Counted from the stretch's first letter, positions 35,676-45,004 are shown. The stretch is DNA of 64,000 nt from Nostoc sp. 'Peltigera membranacea cyanobiont' 210A (GCF_002246015.1 NZ_NOLJ01000002.1:402174-466173); one strand, 5' to 3'. Notes: generated from the letters alone by a model not told the origin. Made by a program: numbers and translations.

Positions 35676-35790
35676 TGGGAATTGGGCATTGGGTATGGGG
35701 CATTGGGCATTGGGTATTGGGTATGGGGTATGGGTTATTCTCCTTGTTTCCCCAGTCCCCAGTCCCCAGTCCCCAATCCCCAGTCCCTAA
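35676..35790. repeat. heptamer repeat tracts between cruF and cruG
   Basis: GGGCATTGGGTATTGGGAA-type units (35678-35738), then CCCCAGT units (35750-35790). These lie between the cruF stop and the cruG start, so they sit inside a probable operon and could affect coupling. Confidence 0.9.
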
Positions 35791-35800
35791 CTTTTAGGAC

Positions 35801-36709
35801 TTATTTCAAGGCAACTTCAACCTTTGCTACTGATACTTCTTTGGTTACTGGTTCAACAGTAACTTGAGCCAGTGTGGTTGAACTCCTTGACCACAGCACC
35901 GCAGCCGGAATCACACCTAGCAATAAGCCAAGTAACACAGGAATAAAAAACCCAGCGGCCAAGCTGAGTCCAGCAGCGAATACAAAGTTAGTTAAATAAA
36001 CGACTAAGGGCAGATTGAGTTGCGATCGCTCTAATTTAATCGAGGTATTTCTCCACAATAATCCTGCCACACTCATAAACAGGGCGCTAGTACCAAACCA
36101 ACCTATATAGTTCTGGTAAGGTGTTCCAAAGAAAGCTCCTGGTTGTTCCCAATACCAGAAGGGCAGAGAAGTTTGACTCATAGCCGGTTCAAGAGCAAAG
36201 TCCCAGCAGGTGAAGAGCAAAGCACCAACGGCTATTGCAGCAATATGGCGACCCCAACTGGGTTTTTGAGCCACTTTCAAACCAGTTCTCGCAATTAAGT
36301 AAGACGACAGCCCAACATAAAACCAAGATAAAGGAATTGTGAAAGGAACTAGCCCGCCAATCTTATAACCCAAGCCACTCAAGTAGCTATAATCACCAAA
36401 TGGAAACCCTGTACTAGTTCCCAGTAGTTCACTCCCCAAAGAGATAAACATCGCTGGTAGCATAAATGCTAGCCAAGTTCCTAATCCCAACGTCCGGTAG
36501 GCATAAATAGAGACAGCTACTGTCCCTAAGATGATATCAACTACACCGCCGCCAGCCATACTTAACTGTACGGCAGTTTCTCCTACCTGCGATAAGTTGA
36601 AAATTATTTCAGCATTAGGTACTACCAGTAGCATCCCTACCAGTCCAAAGGCTTTTGACGCGATATGACCAATGAGGCATACGCGTTCAGCAATAATAAG
36701 TTGTTTCAT
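35801..36709 (-). CDS. cruF: carotenoid 1',2'-hydratase/hydroxylase CruF
   Basis: 302-residue integral membrane protein with about eight hydrophobic segments. CruF hydrates or hydroxylates the psi end of carotenoids (gamma-carotene family) on the way to myxol; CruG, 125 bp downstream on the same strand, then glycosylates the product. Useful blocks are GSELLGTSTGFPFGDYSYLS, LVPFTIPLSWFYVGLSSYLI, CWDFALEPAMSQTSLPFWYW and GTPYQNYIGWFGTSALFMS. ATG 36709 has an AAGGA 6 bases ahead. The adjacent cruG on the same strand strongly supports both names. Confidence 0.85.
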   Translation of the reverse strand: MKQLIIAERVCLIGHIASKAFGLVGMLLVVPNAEIIFNLSQVGETAVQLSMAGGGVVDIILGTVAVSIYAYRTLGLGTWLAFMLPAMFISLGSELLGTSTGFPFGDYSYLSGLGYKIGGLVPFTIPLSWFYVGLSSYLIARTGLKVAQKPSWGRHIAAIAVGALLFTCWDFALEPAMSQTSLPFWYWEQPGAFFGTPYQNYIGWFGTSALFMSVAGLLWRNTSIKLERSQLNLPLVVYLTNFVFAAGLSLAAGFFIPVLLGLLLGVIPAAVLWSRSSTTLAQVTVEPVTKEVSVAKVEVALK

Positions 36710-37093
36710 GATAATTCCTTAACAAGATGTGACACGCGGCTACTCGGCTGCTAACAGTTTACAAATCTTTAACTACTTTGTACCGCAATTCTCGACAAAC
36801 TTGTTTGGCTTTCTTGTGAACAGCATAAAAGTCTATTGATTGAAGCTATAAAATATGATGCTAAACTTATTAGTTTAAGCCATATATTCAAAATCTACAT
36901 AATTTTATCTGTAAGAACTTCTGGTTTCTTGTCTCACTGATACCCGTATCGGAAAAAACTCCTTTGATACTGGGATATCCTTAAGGAAGGACAATCATCA
37001 TAAACTGAGCAAGTCCTCAAGCAAAATAAAGTCTTGAGTTACTACACTTATTTATGTGATAAAACCTTAATGCTGTACTAGAAATATAAACCC
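36710..37093. other. intergenic region upstream of cruF and a membrane protein gene
   Basis: About 380 bp between divergent genes, so both promoters are here. There is a short GATACCCGTATC inverted repeat near 36939. Nothing else stands out; no repeat of the window families is present. Confidence 0.35.
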
Positions 37094-37540
37094 ATGTCAA
37101 TTTTGAAAAGAGTTCCTTGGGTATCCTTGGCACTAGTACTGCTGAGTTACAGTACTTTGGGCTGGGTAATATCAGAAACACGTGCTCCTATATTTGTGTG
37201 GGTGGCAACTGTAATTGCTATCTTGCTTTTAATCATAACGTTGACCGCTCCTTGGCCGAAGATGACATATTACTACAGTCTTTTTCTTCAATCAAATACT
37301 AGGGCTTTCGGCGTTGCCGTCTTAGCAGCTTTCTTATTCTTTATTATGATTGCCTGGTTTCGGGTATTTCTTGATACTTTACTCATCATTTCAGCGACTA
37401 TATTAGTCAGGATAGACTTTCAAAGAGCAGGTCTTAGGGAAGGGTTAGCTTTTTCGACTACCTCTATCTTTTCATTGGGAGGTTTAGCTTTGGGTGCGCT
37501 AATCTACAAGTTCATATATTCCCAAATTCCGTTAACGTGA
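37094..37540 (+). CDS. four-helix membrane protein of unknown function
   Basis: 148 residues with about four transmembrane segments: VPWVSLALVLLSYSTLGWVI, TVIAILLLIITLTAPW, VAVLAAFLFFIMIAWFRVFL and LGGLALGALIYKF. It is a compact membrane protein with no known motif and no signal peptide cut. The DFQRAG loop before the last helix is charged. Its neighbours do not suggest a role. A hairpin terminator 93 bp past the stop is shared with the convergent MlaE gene. Likely real by membrane pattern and codon use. Confidence 0.65.
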   Translation: MSILKRVPWVSLALVLLSYSTLGWVISETRAPIFVWVATVIAILLLIITLTAPWPKMTYYYSLFLQSNTRAFGVAVLAAFLFFIMIAWFRVFLDTLLIISATILVRIDFQRAGLREGLAFSTTSIFSLGGLALGALIYKFIYSQIPLT

Positions 37541-37633
37541 TGAAGTATATCCGAAAAAGCAAGCCATGACTGGGTTGGTTTGTGCCAATGCTTTAGAAGC
37601 AGTATTATTTACCCACAACTTTCTTTGTAGCTC

Positions 37634-37666
37634 AAATTCCCAACTTATTAAAAAGTCGGGAATTTT
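37634..37666. terminator. bidirectional terminator hairpin
   Basis: Stem AAATTCCCAAC/GTCGGGAATTTT with a 10-base loop lies between two convergent genes, with A- and T-rich sides in both directions. Confidence 0.75.
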
Positions 37667-37685
37667 GTTCAATACTTACTTGGGT

Positions 37686-38492
37686 TCAAAATGCAGGCTG
37701 TTCAAACAGCAGTAGAGATAGGAAAAAATCCATAATAAAAATTGATACCCAACTAGTAACAACTGCTTTTGTTGCCGATTCTCCTACTTCCTTTGCTCCC
37801 CCTCTAGTAGTTAAACCCCAACTACAGCCAATGACAGCAACCAGCACTCCAAAAATAAACCCTTTTAGCAAAATAATAAACAAATCTGACGGTTCTAAAA
37901 AATTTCTGACTGATTCTAAAAATGTTTCGGGAATAATTTGGTAGAACTTTGATGCGGCAAAAACTCCGCCAATGATGCCTGTAACTAAAGCCAAAATCGT
38001 CATCAAAGGCACCATCAAACAACAAGCAATTACTCTAGGAAGTACTAAATAATCAATTGGATCGGTTTTGAGCATATAAAGTGCATCAATTTGCTCGGTA
38101 ACTCGCATTGCACCTATTTCTGCTGCAAAAGCAGAACCTACTTGTCCCGCCATAATACTAGCGGTCAAAATTGGAGCTAATTCTCTACAAAAAGCTAAGG
38201 CAAAAGCACCTCCCACTGCATCAACAGCACCAAATCGCGCTAATTCCCTCGCCGTTTGAATAGTAAAAATCATTCCTGCAAAACCGCTGACAAGGAGAAC
38301 TGGAGAGATAGAACCTGGCCCAGCGGTAACAAGATGTTGTAAAATCTTGCGATAGTAGGTTTTCCCTTGGAGTAAATGTAGCCACACTTGACCAAAGAGC
38401 AGTATTGCTGCAAAACAGCGTGTAATCCCAGATTGCTCAAATTTTGTTTTTGGTTGCAATTTTATCGTCCTTACGACTGACTTTTTTTGCAC
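37686..38492 (-). CDS. MlaE-family lipid ABC transporter permease
   Basis: 268 residues, membrane part of a phospholipid/ceramide-like transport system (MlaE, the relative of chloroplast TGD1). It has the family core SPVLLVSGFAGMIFTIQTAR (EQ-loop helix), FGAVDAVGGAFALAFCRELA, TEQIDALYMLKTDPIDYLV and PRVIACCLMVPLMTILALV, plus the C-terminal WGLTTRGGAKEVGESATKAV. Five hydrophobic segments are predicted. The MlaF ATPase and MlaD substrate-binding genes are not adjacent, which is common in cyanobacteria. The frame begins with a GTG at 38492; no ATG in frame lies upstream. Confidence 0.9.
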   Translation of the reverse strand: MQKKSVVRTIKLQPKTKFEQSGITRCFAAILLFGQVWLHLLQGKTYYRKILQHLVTAGPGSISPVLLVSGFAGMIFTIQTARELARFGAVDAVGGAFALAFCRELAPILTASIMAGQVGSAFAAEIGAMRVTEQIDALYMLKTDPIDYLVLPRVIACCLMVPLMTILALVTGIIGGVFAASKFYQIIPETFLESVRNFLEPSDLFIILLKGFIFGVLVAVIGCSWGLTTRGGAKEVGESATKAVVTSWVSIFIMDFFLSLLLFEQPAF

Positions 38493-38670
38493 ATTTGTTG
38501 TTATATCAATTTTCTAAAATAAGACTACAGATACAAATAGTGGGAACCCAGCTAGATGTAATCTGACTTTCTCAATTAAATAGACGCACTAAGTGCAGCT
38601 TGCCGCAGGATATTACGAATTGGTATTAGGGTATGGTACATGAACAGACGCACTAGTACCGCAAGGCGGA

Positions 38671-38706
38671 ATTTAAAATTTAAAATTTAAAATTCAAAAT
38701 TTAAAA
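38671..38706. repeat. AAAATTT-type heptamer repeat
   Basis: Five near-identical 7-bp units (TTTAAAATTTAAAATTCAAA...) in the intergenic region. Confidence 0.85.
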
Positions 38707-38804
38707 TGAATACAGTGTAAGCGTTTCATTGATTTGGAATAGGTGGTTTATGTAAGCCGTGTTGTACTAGATGTTTACCCTCAAAGTAGAGGAGGTGTTT
38801 GGGC

Positions 38805-38893
38805 ATGGTTCAATTGAGCTTAGTAAACTTTAGCGGAAAATAGCACATAAAGCATTGTGAGCTTTTTTGCTGCTGCTCTCATGCTTTGTGTGC
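38805..38893 (+). promoter_or_regulatory. 12-codon mini-ORF with consensus ribosome-binding site and long hairpin
   Basis: AGGAGGT lies about 9 bases before an ATG at 38805 that encodes MVQLSLVNFSGK and stops at 38843. The stop codon runs straight into a long stem: 38843-38862 pairs with 38875-38893 over about 18 bp with a few mismatches, and the loop begins TTTTTT. The secreted-protein gene at 39000 starts about 105 bp later. This could be a translated leader or an independent small RNA. Confidence 0.4.
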
Positions 38894-38999
38894 ATGTGGA
38901 GTAGCAATCTCTCGTCCGTCAAACTAGGAAAAGTAATTGAATCAACTCAAAGGGTTGAAAAATTTAATAATATTTCCAAATAATGTTAAACAATTTTTT

Positions 39000-39323
39000 A
39001 TGAGCAGGATTAAATACATAATATTTATGTTGCTATTAATACTACCTTTCTGCGTGGTACATCCGGCTTTTGCATCTGTATGCCGCAATTACGTTGTCTA
39101 CAACGGTCTACGCCACCAGATTTGCATTCTCAGTATCAGCCGAAGTGCCAAAAATTATTGGGAATACAGGGCAATTGTTAGCGTAGATGGCATAAAAAGA
39201 CCTACAGAAGTTTACAATTGTCGCGAACGAGTCAAAGTTCAACAAGCTGGGACTGTTTTGCCCTTTGAGCAAAAAGGCCCTGGTGAGATGATATGCAGCT
39301 TTTTTAATTCTTCTCGGCGGTAA
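39000..39323 (+). CDS. small secreted protein of unknown function
   Basis: 107 residues from ATG 39000 (a TTG at 38937 in the same frame adds residues that are not signal-peptide-like). Residues 1-24 are a clean signal peptide: SRIKYIIFMLLLILPFCVV, then AFA before the cut. The mature ~80 residues have four cysteines (VCRNY, HQICIL, YNCRER, MICSFF) likely paired as disulfides. The function is unknown and the family not recognised. A mini-ORF with a strong hairpin lies just upstream and may regulate it. Confidence 0.6.
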   Translation: MSRIKYIIFMLLLILPFCVVHPAFASVCRNYVVYNGLRHQICILSISRSAKNYWEYRAIVSVDGIKRPTEVYNCRERVKVQQAGTVLPFEQKGPGEMICSFFNSSRR

Positions 39324-39563
39324 ACACGCGCCAGATAATGAAGACGGTAAAACCTAGATAGGTGAATACTGTTAGCCATTCTTGCCAGCTACCAAATCCA
39401 TTGTTCATCAGCAAAAGCCGGAAAATTAATATTTATCAATCCTACACGCTGATGCTACCAGTAGGTTGCTGTATTTTGGGAGATCAAAGAAGACTAGTCA
39501 AAAATTCTTAGCTAATTTTCCGGAATGGGTAACAATGGCGTGGTAGTAAATATCAGAGCATCG

Positions 39564-39655
39564 ATATTATACTGAACCTCTATAACTAACCTTCGGGGAA
39601 TATATCCCCATTGTTTTCCCTCAAAAACCCGGTCATGAAGACCGGGTTTTGATTT
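39564..39655 (+). ncRNA. candidate small RNA ended by a strong terminator
   Basis: A TATTAT hexamer near 39565 could be a -10 box. About 35 bases later, GGGGA-ATATA-TCCCC makes a small hairpin. Then AAAACCCGGTC (39624-39634) pairs exactly with 39640-39650, followed by GATTTTG. The nearest plus-strand gene ends 300 bp before it, so an own transcript is plausible. No family matched. Confidence 0.35.
39624..39650 (+). terminator. strong hairpin terminator
   Basis: An 11-bp perfect GC-rich stem with a 5-base loop (ATGAA), followed by GATTTTG on the plus strand. It would also work on the minus strand for the facing 39693 gene region only if that gene were longer. Confidence 0.7.
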
Positions 39656-39692
39656 TGCTTCTATTTTAAGTTTTGTTAACTAGTTCCGATAT

Positions 39693-39959
39693 TCATTTAG
39701 GCTTGTCTTGACTATCATTACATTTTGCACTATCTAAGCTGTCTGGGATTTCTGAATCATCTAAATTTTTAGACTTATTAATATTTTCTTGGGACTTAGT
39801 TGTGCCAAAAAAATAAACAACTGCAATTTTTACAATATCAAAGTATGCAGGGCGATTACTCTGATCAACAATTGCCAAGGAAAGTGAACCTGCTACTAAA
39901 ATCACTAATATAGGATGAAATTGTTCTTGTCCAGAAAAATTGTTGTATTTTTTTGTCAT
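39693..39959 (-). CDS. small membrane protein of unknown function
   Basis: 88 residues from ATG 39959. One hydrophobic stretch, FHPILVILVAGSLSLAIV, looks like a transmembrane helix at about 15-32. The C-terminal half is polar and acidic (SEIPDSLDSAKCNDSQDKP). The frame could also open at 40007. No family is recognised. It is followed upstream on the same strand by two more short frames (40205-40435 is convincing; 39979-40221 is doubtful), possibly one small operon. Confidence 0.4.
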   Translation of the reverse strand: MTKKYNNFSGQEQFHPILVILVAGSLSLAIVDQSNRPAYFDIVKIAVVYFFGTTKSQENINKSKNLDDSEIPDSLDSAKCNDSQDKPK

Positions 39960-39978
39960 CCTTACTTTCGTCTCCCAT

Positions 39979-40221
39979 TTATAATTTATTGGTTGCACAA
40001 AATTCATGTATTAGCTTGGTAAAATCTTCTAGCAGATTCTCAATACTGCTAGGTATAATTAGAGACGAAATTTTTACGGCTCTAAAAAGCTTTGCAAAGG
40101 AATTCAGACTTTCACACTGATAGCAATATTGTTCATTTAGAGTGAGCGAGGATATTAGTTGAGAATGATGTGAGATGTGAAAGTCGAATATTAGTTGTGA
40201 GATGTTAACGAACAGATTCAA
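39979..40221 (-). CDS. doubtful 80-residue frame between two small genes
   Basis: Starts with a TTG at 40221, overlaps the preceding gene by 17 bp and has no clear ribosome-binding site. The sequence (MNLFVNISQLIFDFHISHHS...) is unrecognised. It is kept only because it fills an otherwise compact minus-strand array. Confidence 0.2.
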   Translation of the reverse strand: MNLFVNISQLIFDFHISHHSQLISSLTLNEQYCYQCESLNSFAKLFRAVKISSLIIPSSIENLLEDFTKLIHEFCATNKL

Positions 40222-40435
40222 AGATTACTGTCGTCAATATTAAGCAAAGAAGAATCAGCCCACACCGGAAAATAACCCAATATAAAACAAAGGGTAGTAG
40301 ACTCATCGCAATATGTGAACTTCCAAAAATAGCTGACAGAAGGTAAGCGATCGCTAGACCAAATAATCCCAACGCAAAATATTTAATAAACCGGGAAGTC
40401 AAACGAAATAAAAAGCTGTGACGATTCGTATCCAT
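40205..40435 (-). CDS. small two-helix membrane protein
   Basis: 76 residues from ATG 40435, which has GGAGGAAA just before it; the frame also opens at 40483 but without that site. Two hydrophobic helices (FALGLFGLAIAYLLSAIF and LPFVLYWVIFRCGLILLCLI) point to a membrane hairpin. The N-terminus is basic (RHSFLFRLTSRFIK). No family is recognised. A terminator immediately upstream on the minus strand separates it from the 40660 gene. Confidence 0.6.
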   Translation of the reverse strand: MDTNRHSFLFRLTSRFIKYFALGLFGLAIAYLLSAIFGSSHIAMSLLPFVLYWVIFRCGLILLCLILTTVIFESVR

Positions 40436-40456
40436 ATTTTCCTCCTGATAGATTAA

Positions 40457-40506
40457 TAAAAAACAACAGGGTTGATGTGGCACTGTTTAGCACCATATCA
40501 ACCCTG
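40457..40506 (-). terminator. rho-independent terminator of the 40660-41040 gene
   Basis: On the minus strand, CAGGGTTGAT pairs with ATCAACCCTG across a 20-base loop that can itself pair (GGTGCTAAACAGTGCC), followed by TTGTTTTTTA. Confidence 0.85.
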
Positions 40507-40659
40507 CTGTAGTCTTTTTCTAGACTCTCTTGGGCTGGAAAACTATTCACTTGTTAACCTCAATAACGAAAACAATTTTCTACTGTTTCTCTGAAGCTTG
40601 AGGTGAAATCAGTGGCTTTTGGTAATTACTTAGAATAATCAACAAAAAAACAACCAAAC

Positions 40660-41040
40660 TTAGTCAATATCCAACAATTCAGATACCATCCAGCCGAATA
40701 TCGGCGCGGTATTTCCCCTCTTGCATTTAGAAAAGTCTAGGCTGAGTAGTCCAAACCCATTCTTTAACAATCCCCTCAATCCCACTCGAAAGCGATCGCG
40801 ATAGATAGATACTTGACTTTGCCTATCTGTCGGTAACTCCTCTAAATACCTATTTAGATCCGCATGAACGCAACGAAAAGAACCTCGAAAAGAGATGACA
40901 CGCACTTCAAACTCATCGGTTCCGATCTTGCGGATACTCACTTCAATCATTCCATCCTTGCAAGTGTGACAAGCAAGAATGTCTTTCTCAAGTAAGTCAA
41001 ATAATTCCTGAGCAGAATTTGAAACGTCAGGTGTTGGCAT
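40660..41040 (-). CDS. hypothetical protein
   Basis: 126 residues, soluble, with a Cys-x-x-Cys pair (ACHTCKDGM) near residue 24 and another Cys in FRCVHADLNRYLEELP. The C-terminal region has RFRVGLRGLLKNGFGLLSLD and CKRGNTAPIFGWMVSELLD. I do not recognise the family; the shape suggests a small mixed alpha/beta fold. It has its own terminator and is divergent from the STAND gene 410 bp away. ATG 41040 has no clear Shine-Dalgarno. Confidence 0.6.
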   Translation of the reverse strand: MPTPDVSNSAQELFDLLEKDILACHTCKDGMIEVSIRKIGTDEFEVRVISFRGSFRCVHADLNRYLEELPTDRQSQVSIYRDRFRVGLRGLLKNGFGLLSLDFSKCKRGNTAPIFGWMVSELLDID

Positions 41041-41449
41041 AGTGTGGGGTACCTCAGTGCTAGTTACTTCAGCTATCCTCGCGATTCACACCTAATTTGT
41101 TATCGATTCTACATTTACTTTATTAATCTTGTCAACAAGTTGATAGGTAGAAATTGACAACTTGATAATTTAGAGTATATTTTAGTAGTGTCTTGTCAAT
41201 GCACTTTTCTGCAAGATGCTAGGCGATGTCCACGACGGGCTACGCCAACGCGCGAGACTGGAGACTGGGAAACTCGATAAATTTATCGGGTTTGTGGTTG
41301 AGTCCAATACAGACCTAACCCCCAACCCTTTCCCTACTAGTGTTGGGGAGTAAGAATAAAAAGAGAAGATTTGGGTATAAAGCAGTAAAAATATATCTCA
41401 CATCTACCTCACATATCGATAAATAGTTTTGGCTGGAGAAATTTATTTC
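41041..41449. other. intergenic leader of the STAND gene with a repeat patch
   Basis: Holds both promoters of the divergent genes. 41221-41275 has a repeat patch (GGCGATGTCCACGACGGGCT, then CTACGCC) of the family seen at 45934, 21300 and 53125. A GATAAATTTATC palindrome is at 41275-41286. No clear promoter was identified. Confidence 0.4.
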
Positions 41450-44400
41450 ATGACGGAAATTCCTGAAAGTTTCTTGAGAGCGGTTACAGCCGAACACAAT
41501 GTATCTGAGGCTGAGGTAAGTGCCTTACTTCTAGCTTTAGCTGGCCAAACGGCAGAATCTATTGCCACCACTCTCAAAATTAGTGCCGCAGCAGTGCGAA
41601 AGCGGCTTGGTTCGATTTACCAAAAATTTGACATTGCTGGGAGTACTCCTGGGAAATTAGAAGTAATCAGGAGTATCTTCCAGGAAAGATATCAGTTATC
41701 AACAGTAGTTAATACCTCATCCTGTTATGATTTTGGTGAAGCGCCTGATGTCCCCGTTTTCTTTGGGCGTGAGTCGGAGTTAGAGGTTTTAGAGCAATGG
41801 GTAAATAAAGATCGTTCCCGACTGGTGGGAATATTTGGGATGGGGGGAATTGGCAAAACAGCGCTATCTATCAAACTGGCACAGAAAATTCAGGAACAGT
41901 TTGAATATGTTATCTGGCGATCGCTACGTCATGCACCCTCCGTTAAGGAGATTTTTGCAGACCTGATTGAGTTTTTCTCTAAAAAGAATGAGCCTAAAGA
42001 AGTAGGAATTTCGCAATTGATTGCCTATTTGCGGAAACATCGCTGTTTATTGGTACTAGATAATGTCGAGTCAGTCCTACTTGGAGGTGATTATGTTGGT
42101 CAATATCGAGAAGGATATGAAGAATATGGAGAATTTTTCCGGCAAGTTGGGGAAGTACCTCATCAAAGCTGTTTAGTCTTAACCAGTCGTGAAAGTCCCA
42201 AAGAAATTATCACCTTAGAAGGAAACAATCTTAAAGTTAAATCCTTGCAGCTAAGTGGGTTAGAAAACATCGCTGCAAAAAACATATTTGTCGGCAAAGG
42301 TGATTTTTTGGCTTCCGAGAAAGACTGGAATAAGTTAATTAATCAATATGCAGGTAATCCTTTAGCTTTAAAAATCGTTTGTAATACGATTCAAGAAGTT
42401 TTTGGTAGCAATATATCAGAGTTCATTAGTTGTGATATTTCCGTGCTGTTTGGAGATATCCGTAATCTATTAGAACAGCAGTTTAATAGGTTATCAAGTT
42501 TAGAAAAAGAAATCCTATACTGGTTAGGAATTAATTGCAAACCTACTTCATTTGTAGAATTACAAGCAGATATTATTTCAACGACATCACAACCACAATT
42601 GATTGAAGCTTTAGAATCATTGCGACGGCGATCGCTAATTTTTAACGAGAAGGGTTTGGCGAAATTCATGCTCCAAGCTGTAGTGATGGAATATATAATT
42701 AGCCGATTTGTTGACCAGGTTTGTGAAGAAATTATTTCCGAGATTAATCTAGAAAATATTTTCTTATTAAAGAGCCATGCCTTACTCAAAGCGCGAACCG
42801 AAGGAAAGGTTAGAAATGCCCAAATTCGTTTAATTTTGGAACCAGTTGTTGAAAAGCTAATTAATAAATTTGGTAATAAAGATCGGATTAAAGAACATCT
42901 ATTAAAAATTATAGAATTGCTGCAAGTAAACACTCCTTTGACATCAGGGTATGCTGGCGGAAATATTATTAACCTCCTTTGCCATCTGGAAATTGATTTA
43001 AATGGATGTGACTTTTCCAATTTAAAAATATGGCAAGCATACCTAATAAGTGTGAAATTACATAATGTCGATTTCGCTAATTCTGACTTATCTAAGTCTG
43101 TATTTACAGGAATATTTGATAGTATTTTATCAGTGGCATTTAACCCTGTAAATGGAGAAATTGTTGCTACAGGTGATGCTGATGGTCGAATTAGTTTTTG
43201 GCAAGCTACTTATGGTGAGAAACTATTTCATTGGAAAGCACATGATAATTGGGTAAGAACTGTTGCCTTTAGCCCCGATGGTAAAACTTTAGTTAGTTGT
43301 AGTGATGACCATACTGTAAAACTTTGGGATGTTGCTAGCCAAAAACTCCTCATGACTTTTGAAGAACATACTAACTGGGTCAGGTCTGTTGTCTTCAGTC
43401 CTGATGGCAAAATTGTCGCCAGTGCTAGTAGCGATAAAACTATTATACTCTGGGATCTGGATACCCAAAAATGTTGGAAAATTTTCAAGGGACACAGTAA
43501 CTTTGTTCGTTCTGTTGCCTTTAGTCCTGATGGAAAAATACTCGCCAGTGGTAGTGCTGACCAAACTGTAAAATTGTGGGATATAAAAACAGGTAAATGT
43601 TTGAAAACTCTTGAAGGACATACTAAATTAGTCCAGTCTGTAGTTTTTAGTTCTGATGGAGAAATACTTGTCAGTTGTAGCGACGACAAAACCTTAAAAC
43701 TCTGGGATGTTCAAACAGGAAAGTTATTAAAAACTTTAGAAGGACACACCAATCTGATCCATTCTATAGCCTTGAGTCCCATCCCCTCTTCACAAGGAGG
43801 AGAAATAATTGCCAGTAGTAGCGATGACAAAACTGTGAAACTCTGGGATATTAAAACGGGGAAATTATTAAAAACTTTAGAAGGACACACTAATTCTATT
43901 CTGTCTGTTGCATTTAGTCCTGATGGGAAAACACTTGCGAGTGGTGGCTATGACAAAACCGTTCGGTTCTGGGACATTGAGACTCATCAATGTATCCAAA
44001 TATTGCAGGGATACACCAATTGGGTACACGATTTAGCCTTGAGTCCAGATGGGAAGATAATTGCTAGTAGCAATGATGATAAAACCGTTAGGCTGTGGGA
44101 TGTTCAGACTGAGGAATGTATTAGTACTTTAGAAGGACACGCTGGCCGCCTTTGGTCTGTTGCTTTTAGTCCGTTAGCTGGGGGACTATTAGCTAGTGGT
44201 GGTGATGACCAAACCATCCGCTTTTGGGATACTCTGAGTGGACAGTGCGTGAAAGTTTTGGAAAATAGCGATCGCATCCGCTCTATTGCTTTTAGTCATG
44301 ATGGTCAAATTCTGGCTAGTAGCAGTATTGACTGCAACATCAAACTCTGGAACATTCGGACTGGCCAATGCTTTGAAACATTAGAGGGGCATACAAATTG

Positions 44401-45004
44401 GGTGCAATCTGTCAGTTTTAGCCCTGATGGTGAAATTCTCGCCAGTGGAAGTGACGATCAAACACTGCGGCTATGGAATGTTCATACAGGGGAATGTATT
44501 CGGATTTTAGAAGCGCATACTATGCGAATCTGGTCTGTTGCTTTTAGCCCGATTCTCCCTTCACAAGGGCAATTTGGAAGGTTATTAGCTAGTGGCGGTA
44601 ATGACAAAACAGTACATTTGTGGGATGTTCAGACTGGCGAATGTTGCAAAACTTTAGTCAATAACGATTGGATACGTTCTGTTGCTTTTAGTCCTGATGG
44701 TAAGATTCTTGGCTGTGCTTGTGTTAATCATACTGTAGAAATTTGGGATGTTGACACAGGTCAACGTCTGAAGATTTTACAAGGACATAATAACTGGGTT
44801 CTTTCTGTTACCTTCAGTCCAGATGGAACTTTGTTTAGCGGTTCCCAGGATGGAACTATTAAGCAATGGAATGTCACAACTGGAGAGTGTATCAAAACCC
44901 TCATGCCAAAAAGACCTTATGAGGGAATGAATATCAAAGGTGTTTTTGGTTTAGGGGAAGAACAAAAAAATACACTTAAAGAATTGGGTGCTATTGAAAA
45001 TTAA
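41450..45004 (+). CDS. STAND ATPase: HTH, NB-ARC and 14 WD40 repeats
   Basis: 1184 residues from ATG 41450 (GGAG 10 bases ahead; a TTG at 41429 is also open). Order: N-terminal helix-turn-helix-like domain (TAESIATTLKISAAAVRKRL) to ~85; an NB-ARC signal-transduction ATPase from ~100 with Walker A GIFGMGGIGKTA at 127-138, Walker B-like RCLLVLDNVESV and CLVLTSRESPKEI; a helical arm; a short pentapeptide-like block (CDFSNLKIWQAYLIS, DFANSDLSKSVF); then 14 WD40 units ending LWD/IWD/QWN. The WD40 part senses, the NTPase oligomerises. The N-terminal HTH-like part may bind DNA or be an adaptor. A membrane protein gene follows. Confidence 0.92.
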   Translation: MTEIPESFLRAVTAEHNVSEAEVSALLLALAGQTAESIATTLKISAAAVRKRLGSIYQKFDIAGSTPGKLEVIRSIFQERYQLSTVVNTSSCYDFGEAPDVPVFFGRESELEVLEQWVNKDRSRLVGIFGMGGIGKTALSIKLAQKIQEQFEYVIWRSLRHAPSVKEIFADLIEFFSKKNEPKEVGISQLIAYLRKHRCLLVLDNVESVLLGGDYVGQYREGYEEYGEFFRQVGEVPHQSCLVLTSRESPKEIITLEGNNLKVKSLQLSGLENIAAKNIFVGKGDFLASEKDWNKLINQYAGNPLALKIVCNTIQEVFGSNISEFISCDISVLFGDIRNLLEQQFNRLSSLEKEILYWLGINCKPTSFVELQADIISTTSQPQLIEALESLRRRSLIFNEKGLAKFMLQAVVMEYIISRFVDQVCEEIISEINLENIFLLKSHALLKARTEGKVRNAQIRLILEPVVEKLINKFGNKDRIKEHLLKIIELLQVNTPLTSGYAGGNIINLLCHLEIDLNGCDFSNLKIWQAYLISVKLHNVDFANSDLSKSVFTGIFDSILSVAFNPVNGEIVATGDADGRISFWQATYGEKLFHWKAHDNWVRTVAFSPDGKTLVSCSDDHTVKLWDVASQKLLMTFEEHTNWVRSVVFSPDGKIVASASSDKTIILWDLDTQKCWKIFKGHSNFVRSVAFSPDGKILASGSADQTVKLWDIKTGKCLKTLEGHTKLVQSVVFSSDGEILVSCSDDKTLKLWDVQTGKLLKTLEGHTNLIHSIALSPIPSSQGGEIIASSSDDKTVKLWDIKTGKLLKTLEGHTNSILSVAFSPDGKTLASGGYDKTVRFWDIETHQCIQILQGYTNWVHDLALSPDGKIIASSNDDKTVRLWDVQTEECISTLEGHAGRLWSVAFSPLAGGLLASGGDDQTIRFWDTLSGQCVKVLENSDRIRSIAFSHDGQILASSSIDCNIKLWNIRTGQCFETLEGHTNWVQSVSFSPDGEILASGSDDQTLRLWNVHTGECIRILEAHTMRIWSVAFSPILPSQGQFGRLLASGGNDKTVHLWDVQTGECCKTLVNNDWIRSVAFSPDGKILGCACVNHTVEIWDVDTGQRLKILQGHNNWVLSVTFSPDGTLFSGSQDGTIKQWNVTTGECIKTLMPKRPYEGMNIKGVFGLGEEQKNTLKELGAIEN

